Below are positions 60,123-64,000 of a DNA stretch of 64,000 bases, in pieces. Source of the stretch: Brenneria rubrifaciens (GTDB lineage: Bacteria > Pseudomonadota > Gammaproteobacteria > Enterobacterales > Enterobacteriaceae); NCBI RefSeq assembly GCF_005484945.1, contig NZ_CP034035.1, positions 1,984,001-2,048,000 on the forward strand, written 5' to 3'. Numbering within the stretch: position 1 is the stretch's first letter; the number at the start of each line of letters is the position of its first letter. Made by a program: the position numbers and the translations under genes. The notes beneath the pieces are model-generated. The model was not told the DNA's origin. It saw nothing but the letters and a program-made list of their open reading frames with translations, and searched no databases.

Positions 60123-60614
60123 TCATGTAGTCCCTGCTTTTTTATCCGGCGTAACGGCGTCTGTCATATCCGCAAGCATGGCCTGCAACTGCTCAGGATT
60201 GGCATTCGCCGCCTATTCGAGTGGTGACGCGGCGCTGCTGCTGGTTGTTGAACCGACATCTGACGGTGAGGCGGGAAGATTGGCGGCTGCGGTTGCTTCC
60301 GCCAACTTTTCTCCTGCCAGTTTCTTAAGTTCCTCGGCTGTGGGTTGCTGTTGCACCTGTGGTGTCATTGTCTGAGTGGTCGGTTGTGCGGTCTCAACCT
60401 GTTGTTCAGTAGTTACGTCCAGCGTCGACGTATTGGTATCGCCCTTGTTTTCCTGCTGCGTGAATGGGTTGGTTTCCGCTGCCAGATCGCCAGCGTTCGC
60501 ACTCGTATCTGCGCCGGGCGTATCGGAAACCTCCACGTCACCGATGCTATCCAGCAATGCTTCCAGTTCTTCCGGGGTTTCGTTACCTGTTAAATTCTCA
60601 ATATCGATGCTCAC
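60123..60614 (-). pseudogene. Acidic Thr/Gln/Pro-rich protein interrupted by an amber codon
   Basis: The minus strand reads from ATG 60614 for 133 codons to TAG at 60213-60215, then continues in the same frame for 29 codons to TGA at 60123. The first part (MSIDIENLTGNETPEELEAL, then a long stretch rich in Thr, Gln, Pro, Ala, ending SAASPLE) and the part after TAG (AANANPEQLQAMLADMTDAV) look like one protein: low-complexity, Ala/Gln-rich, without Cys or Trp. The simplest view is a nonsense mutation in a phage-type or secreted structural protein. Alternatives: a 133-residue protein that normally ends there, or amber read-through. Family not recognised. Confidence 0.55.
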
Positions 60615-60858
60615 GTTATGACTCCTGCACGTCTATTTGTCGGATAGATCCGAAAGGATTGAGGCGTATCGCTGCCCATGCGAATAAGCGCACTGTTGCC
60701 AAAGCGCTTATCGGCGCAAACAAAAACGCCCACCATAATTGGCGGGCGCTGATTTTGTGGTATAAAAAAACCGGAGCAGCTTTTAAGGCATACTCCGGTA
60801 TCTTTGGGGAATTTAGCGCGTATTTATTGTTAGCGCAAGACGCAAGAATAAAAGCTTG

Positions 60859-61179
60859 TTATCTCGATAAAGTAATCATAAATGCGTTATATCCATAGCT
60901 AGCGTCTTCAGTAATATTCTGTATGGCTAGCTCATTATTTTCTTTTATCTTATTAGCTTTTTCCAGTTCAGGGCGAGCATCCCAACGGGTAGCGCTATCC
61001 GGCCTATAACCAGGACTCAACCAATGCCCCCCTTCCACAATCCACACAAATTTATTTCGTTTAGTCGCTTCAGCGCAAACTTCTTTAGCTGCTTTAGGCG
61101 TCAACGCCATTACACTGTCGCCTCTCAATTTAAAGAAGTCATTCCCATTGTCATAGATTATTTTTTTGTTAAAACTCAT
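60859..61179 (-). CDS. Small protein beside toxin remnants, possible immunity protein
   Basis: A 106-residue soluble protein from ATG 61179, preceded by GGGAG nine bases upstream. It starts MSFNKKIIYDNGNDFFKLRG, contains NKFVWIVEGGHWLSPGYRPD and ends GYNAFMITLSR; no family is recognised. Its ATG overlaps an upstream minus-strand TAA as TAATG, and the sequence read in that upstream frame (SGNPDWIDDSRIRWENK) or in the neighbouring one (Gly-rich, SSGRGGGAG) looks like the tail of a coding region. A toxin tail coupled to an immunity gene would have just this layout, so an immunity role is suggested. This is inference from position; the gene could also be unrelated. Confidence 0.6.
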   Translation of the reverse strand: MSFNKKIIYDNGNDFFKLRGDSVMALTPKAAKEVCAEATKRNKFVWIVEGGHWLSPGYRPDSATRWDARPELEKANKIKENNELAIQNITEDASYGYNAFMITLSR

Positions 61180-61252
61180 TATTTGTTCTCCCATCTAATT
61201 CTGGAATCATCAATCCAATCCGGGTTCCCGCTCCGCCGCCTCTACCGGATGA

Positions 61253-61426
61253 TTTTTCAACCCATTAGCTGCAGGGGTAGCAGCCTCTGTCCTAGTTTCC
61301 TTTGCGTTTGCTACATTAACCGCGACGCCATTGGGCATTCTGGGCTACGGACTGATCATGGCGCTGACCAGTATTTTTATTGATGAAGAGTTTGTGAAAA
61401 AATTTAACAGTTTGATATTTTCATAA
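61253..61426 (+). pseudogene. C-terminal remnant of a pore-forming colicin
   Basis: The plus-strand frame is open from just after a TGA at 61250 to TAA at 61424-61426, encoding 57 residues: a hydrophobic hairpin (AAGVAASVLVSFAFATLTAT, then PLGILGYGLIMALTSIFIDE) and EEFVKKFNSLIFS. This is the pattern of the last two buried helices and the end of pore-forming colicins (PF01024), where a TPLGI-(L/F)G turn and ID-(D/E)-x-F/V-x-K-x-N near the terminus are common. The rest of the toxin (receptor, translocation and most of the pore domain) is missing. The convergent E1-type immunity gene 25 bases downstream is where such a gene is always found, which supports the call. Confidence 0.78.
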
Positions 61427-61450
61427 CTGTTGGAATGAAAAATCCCGTAT

Positions 61451-61801
61451 TCATGATGCGGGATTTTTCTTAGTAATGAGGCAGAAAAAATAAATCACAC
61501 TTAGTGGAATCGCAAGGAAAAAGCAAAAGCCATAATAAATAACGTATAGCCCATTCTTGCCAATCGTTTCTATAAATAAACCTCGGCGCCAAAATTCCCG
61601 TGATGTGAAACGCAAGGCCGCTTTTTCAATCACATTTATTCCAAACGGAAATAAGAGTGCGCTTAAAGTTGATAAAATAGTTACATGACACAAGAGATCA
61701 GGATCAAGCCCCTGTTTGTAGCAGACGAAACCAAAAATGGCCACCATACCAATACCAATAAAAAAATTCTTCATATAATACTTCTTATCTATCCCTAGCA
61801 T
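61451..61801 (-). CDS. Colicin E1-type immunity protein
   Basis: A 116-residue inner membrane protein from ATG 61801 (GGGAG six bases upstream; the frame is open to 61897 but that part is not plausible). Three hydrophobic segments (NFFIGIGMVAIFGFVCY, CHVTILSTLSALLFPFGI, GLYVIYYGFCFFLAIPLSVIY) and the pattern FTSREFWRRG...NGLYVIYY...LAIPLS match colicin E1 immunity protein (113 residues), family PF03857. Such proteins sit in the membrane and block the colicin pore domain. The gene appears intact, while the facing toxin is reduced to its tail, so it is an orphan immunity gene that may still protect against E1/Ia-class colicins from competitors. Confidence 0.82.
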   Translation of the reverse strand: MLGIDKKYYMKNFFIGIGMVAIFGFVCYKQGLDPDLLCHVTILSTLSALLFPFGINVIEKAALRFTSREFWRRGLFIETIGKNGLYVIYYGFCFFLAIPLSVIYFFCLITKKNPAS

Positions 61802-61860
61802 CACATTCTCCCATATAACATAGACACAAATAGAGCATAGCGAAATCAAGCCGTTCGTAA

Positions 61861-62184
61861 CAACAGAAGCGCAGCGATGCCGTTTCTTCCCGCACACTTA
61901 CAATGCGATTCAGTGCGGCCAGAGATAAAACAGGGATTATCTGGGAGAACGGCACACTACCGACATTTCACGAACAACGTTTATCAGAACGGATTTACCG
62001 CGAACAAGGTGATGTCGATACCCGCCGATTGCTGGGGCATAAATCGCAGCATCAGACCGATGTGTACAACGACGATCGAGGTAAAGATTGGTTAACAATT
62101 CAGGTGAAGAGAGACGAAAACAGAGAGACAGGATTGATGATTCTTTGGTCTATTTTCCTAAACCATTTTCCTAAAGGTAAATAG
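61861..62184 (+). pseudogene. C-terminal remnant of a lambda-type phage integrase
   Basis: The plus-strand frame is open from 61861 to TAG at 62184. It reads KRSDAVSSRTLTMRFSAARD, then GTLPTFHEQRLSERIYREQG, RRLLGHKS and TDVYNDDRGKDW, the tyrosine recombinase C-terminal domain: HEQR holds the Arg of HxxR, LLGHKS the third motif His, and the Tyr of DVYNDD is the nucleophile. Relative to lambda-type integrases (HELRSLSARLYE), one Ser codon after HEQR is missing. No N-terminal half, excisionase or intact start is present. It lies convergent with icd, 60 bases from its stop, where phages such as 21 and e14 integrate. Confidence 0.85.
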
Positions 62185-62243
62185 CCATGTTAAAAATCAG
62201 CGAAAGCCAAACGCCTTCGCCGATCAATTCGAAAACAATAAAA

Positions 62244-63497
62244 TTACATGTTATCGATGATGTCCTGCGCAAACTCGCTACATTTCCGCAGCTTAGCGCC
62301 ATCCATCAGACGTTCGAAATCGTAGGTCACGGTCTTGTTCTTGATAGCACCCTCCATTCCTTTAACAATCAGGTCGGCGGCTTCGAACCATTGCATGTGA
62401 CGCAGCATCATTTCGGCAGACAGAATGACTGAACCTGGGTTCACCTTGTCCTGACCTGCATACTTCGGCGCTGTACCATGAGTCGCTTCAAACAGCGCGC
62501 AATCGTCACCAATGTTGGCACCCGGCGCGATACCGATACCGCCAACCTGTGCCGCCAGCGCATCGGAAATGTAATCACCATTCAGGTTCATACAGGCAAT
62601 AACATCATATTCAGCAGGACGTAGCAGGATTTGCTGCAAGAATGCATCGGCAATCACATCTTTCACGATAATCTCTTTGCCGGTGTCAGGATTTTTGATT
62701 TTAACCCACGGGCCGCCATCAATCAGTTCCCCGCCGAACTCTTCGCGCGCCAACTGGTAACCCCAGTCTTTAAACGCCCCTTCGGTGAATTTCATGATGT
62801 TGCCTTTATGCACCAGCGTAAGGGAGTCACGATCGTTGACGAGCGCATATTCAATTGCAGCGCGAACCAGGCGTTTCGTTCCTTCTTCGGAACACGGTTT
62901 AATACCGATACCACATTGTTCAGGGAAACGAATTTTATTAACGCCCATTTCTTCACGCAGGAATTTGATTACTTTGTCAGCTTCCGCTGAACCCGCTTTC
63001 CATTCAATCCCCGCATAAATATCTTCCGCGTTTTCACGGAAGATCACCATATCGGTCAGTTCAGGGTGTTTTACCGGACTAGGCGTACCTTCATAGTAAC
63101 GAATCGGACGCAGGCAAACATACAGGTCCAACTGTTGACGCAACGCAACGTTCAGAGAACGGATGCCGCCGCCTACGGGTGTCGTCAGCGGGCCTTTAAT
63201 CGCCACACGGTATTCCCGAATCAGCTCAAGCGTTTCTTCGGGCAACCAAACGTCTTTACCGTAGATTTGCGTGGATTTTTCACCGGTATAAATTTCCATC
63301 CAGGAAATAGCCCGCTGGCCCTGATAGGCTTTTTCCACCGCCGCGTTGACGACATTGATCATCGCCGGCGTTACATCAACGCCAATACCGTCCCCTTCAA
63401 TAAACGGAATTACCGGATTATTGGGGACAACCAGTTTACCCTGGACATTTAGCGTTATCTTTTGCCCCTCAGCCGGTACAACTACTTTGCTTTCCAT
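62244..63497 (-). CDS. icd: Isocitrate dehydrogenase, NADP-dependent
   Basis: A 417-residue enzyme (E. coli Icd is 416) that converts isocitrate to 2-oxoglutarate, CO2 and NADPH in the TCA cycle. Conserved parts include the phosphorylation-site segment [13 protein letters not shown], active-site [14 protein letters not shown], the metal-binding NLNGDYISD and [11 protein letters not shown]. The frame is open to 63518, but ATG at 63497 ([11 protein letters not shown]) is the family start. The 3' end is a common phage attachment site, and an integrase remnant lies just beyond it. The C terminus ([12 protein letters not shown]) looks complete. Divergent from rluE as in E. coli. Confidence 0.98.
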   Translation of the reverse strand: MESKVVVPAEGQKITLNVQGKLVVPNNPVIPFIEGDGIGVDVTPAMINVVNAAVEKAYQGQRAISWMEIYTGEKSTQIYGKDVWLPEETLELIREYRVAIKGPLTTPVGGGIRSLNVALRQQLDLYVCLRPIRYYEGTPSPVKHPELTDMVIFRENAEDIYAGIEWKAGSAEADKVIKFLREEMGVNKIRFPEQCGIGIKPCSEEGTKRLVRAAIEYALVNDRDSLTLVHKGNIMKFTEGAFKDWGYQLAREEFGGELIDGGPWVKIKNPDTGKEIIVKDVIADAFLQQILLRPAEYDVIACMNLNGDYISDALAAQVGGIGIAPGANIGDDCALFEATHGTAPKYAGQDKVNPGSVILSAEMMLRHMQWFEAADLIVKGMEGAIKNKTVTYDFERLMDGAKLRKCSEFAQDIIDNM

Positions 63498-63625
63498 TAA
63501 CCTCTCCTTCGAGCGCAATTTTGTTAATGACTTGTAAGATGCGTGTCAATACTACTTGAATATTCAGCCCGCGCCAATCGCAGACCATTTCGAGTATAAT
63601 GCTTTTGTTATCCGCGGCTATAAAG

Positions 63626-64000
63626 ATGATGAATAAATTCTCTGTTAAAAATCACAAACTTAAACGATTCAGCTCACAGACGCCAAGAAAAAGACGTCCA
63701 ATTCGCGCCCCCCGGCGCGTCGTGCTGTTCAATAAACCTTTTGACGTCTTGCCGCAGTTCACCGATGAAGCGGGCCGCAAGACGCTGAAGGACTATATTC
63801 CGCACGGTGAAATCTATGCCGCCGGCCGTCTGGATCGGGACAGTGAAGGGCTGATGATCCTGACCAATGACGGTAAGTTGCAAGCCAGACTCACCCAGCC
63901 GTCGCAAAAAACCGCAAAAATCTATTATGTACAGGTTGAAGGTATCCCGGATGATAGCGCGCTGGCTCAGTTCCATCGCGGGCTTGAGCTGAAAGATGGA
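63626..64000 (+). CDS. rluE: 23S rRNA pseudouridine(2457) synthase RluE, N-terminal part
   Basis: The first 125 codons of a gene that runs off the window. After a basic N terminus ([20 protein letters not shown]) comes [20 protein letters not shown] and the catalytic motif [19 protein letters not shown], whose Asp in RLDRDSEG is the nucleophile of the RsuA/RluB/E/F family. The match to E. coli RluE is close over the whole visible part. Two consecutive ATG codons at 63626 and 63629 could serve as start; the ribosome site is weak (AAAG). It is divergent from icd, as in E. coli, with 128 bases between the starts. Confidence 0.95.
   Translation, partial: MMNKFSVKNHKLKRFSSQTPRKRRPIRAPRRVVLFNKPFDVLPQFTDEAGRKTLKDYIPHGEIYAAGRLDRDSEGLMILTNDGKLQARLTQPSQKTAKIYYVQVEGIPDDSALAQFHRGLELKDG

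Noticed and set aside
60112..60375. 87-codon plus-strand frame with a signal-peptide-like hydrophobic start
   Set aside because: It is the complement of the acidic Thr/Gln-rich gene; the Ala/Ser/Cys-rich reading is an artefact of that composition.

Overview
The window is chromosomal DNA from an enterobacterium, most likely a member of the Pectobacteriaceae (Pectobacterium/Brenneria/Dickeya/Lonsdalea lineage). Almost every core gene resembles its Escherichia coli counterpart closely in length and motifs, and several E. coli gene neighbourhoods are kept: ycgN-ycgM-ycgL/minCDE-rnd-fadD, tsaB-yoaA-yoaH/pabB-nudL-sdaA-yoaE, manXYZ-yobD-mntP-rlmA-cspC, thrS-infC-rpmI-rplT-pheM-pheS-pheT-ihfA, kdgR-htpX and icd/rluE. 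They are joined differently from E. coli. The genus cannot be fixed without a search.

Layout. 0-3.5 kb: end of yeaG (PrkA-type kinase), then yeaH and the SpoVR-family gene ycgB on one strand. 3.5-9.4 kb: fadR, dsbB (nhaB, which lies between them in E. coli, is absent), a small unknown gene, ycgN, ycgM, ycgL and the minCDE division-site operon. 9.4-22 kb: a broken gene tail, rnd, fadD, a Slp-type lipoprotein, tsaB, yoaA, yoaH, then pabB, nudL, sdaA and convergent yoaE. 22-24.9 kb: an accessory-looking amidohydrolase/YitT pair divergent from an Lrp-type regulator. 25-30.9 kb: mannose PTS, yobD, mntP behind a yybP-ykoY-type manganese riboswitch, rlmA and cspC. 31-35.5 kb: a gene-poor stretch, then a SitABCD/YfeABCD metal importer behind a Fur-box-like site. 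35.7-42.3 kb: yniA, yniB, hxpB, an RcnB-like gene, osmE, nadE and an ABC exporter. 42.3-49.6 kb: the translation cluster, including the pheM leader peptide with its attenuator and an infC gene that starts at ATT. 49.8-52.2 kb: yebO, kdgR, htpX. 52.4-58.7 kb: a pyruvate-sensing unit (yhjX transporter, ypdB regulator, ypdA kinase) with a GAF-PAS-GGDEF-EAL gene upstream.

58.7-62.2 kb is a scar of mobile DNA next to the 3' end of icd, a classic phage attachment site. It holds the C-terminal tail of a lambda-type integrase, the C-terminal tail of a pore-forming colicin facing an apparently intact E1-type immunity gene, a second immunity-like small gene preceded by toxin-like coding remnants, an acidic Thr/Gln/Pro-rich gene interrupted by an amber codon, and two small unknown genes. 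icd and the start of rluE close the window. No rRNA, tRNA, CRISPR array or complete insertion sequence was seen.

Most of the window is housekeeping. The parts that deserve follow-up are the icd-proximal toxin/immunity scar, the self-contained ypdAB-yhjX locus with a matching YpdB operator, the uncharacterised small genes, and a possible small RNA upstream of osmE.
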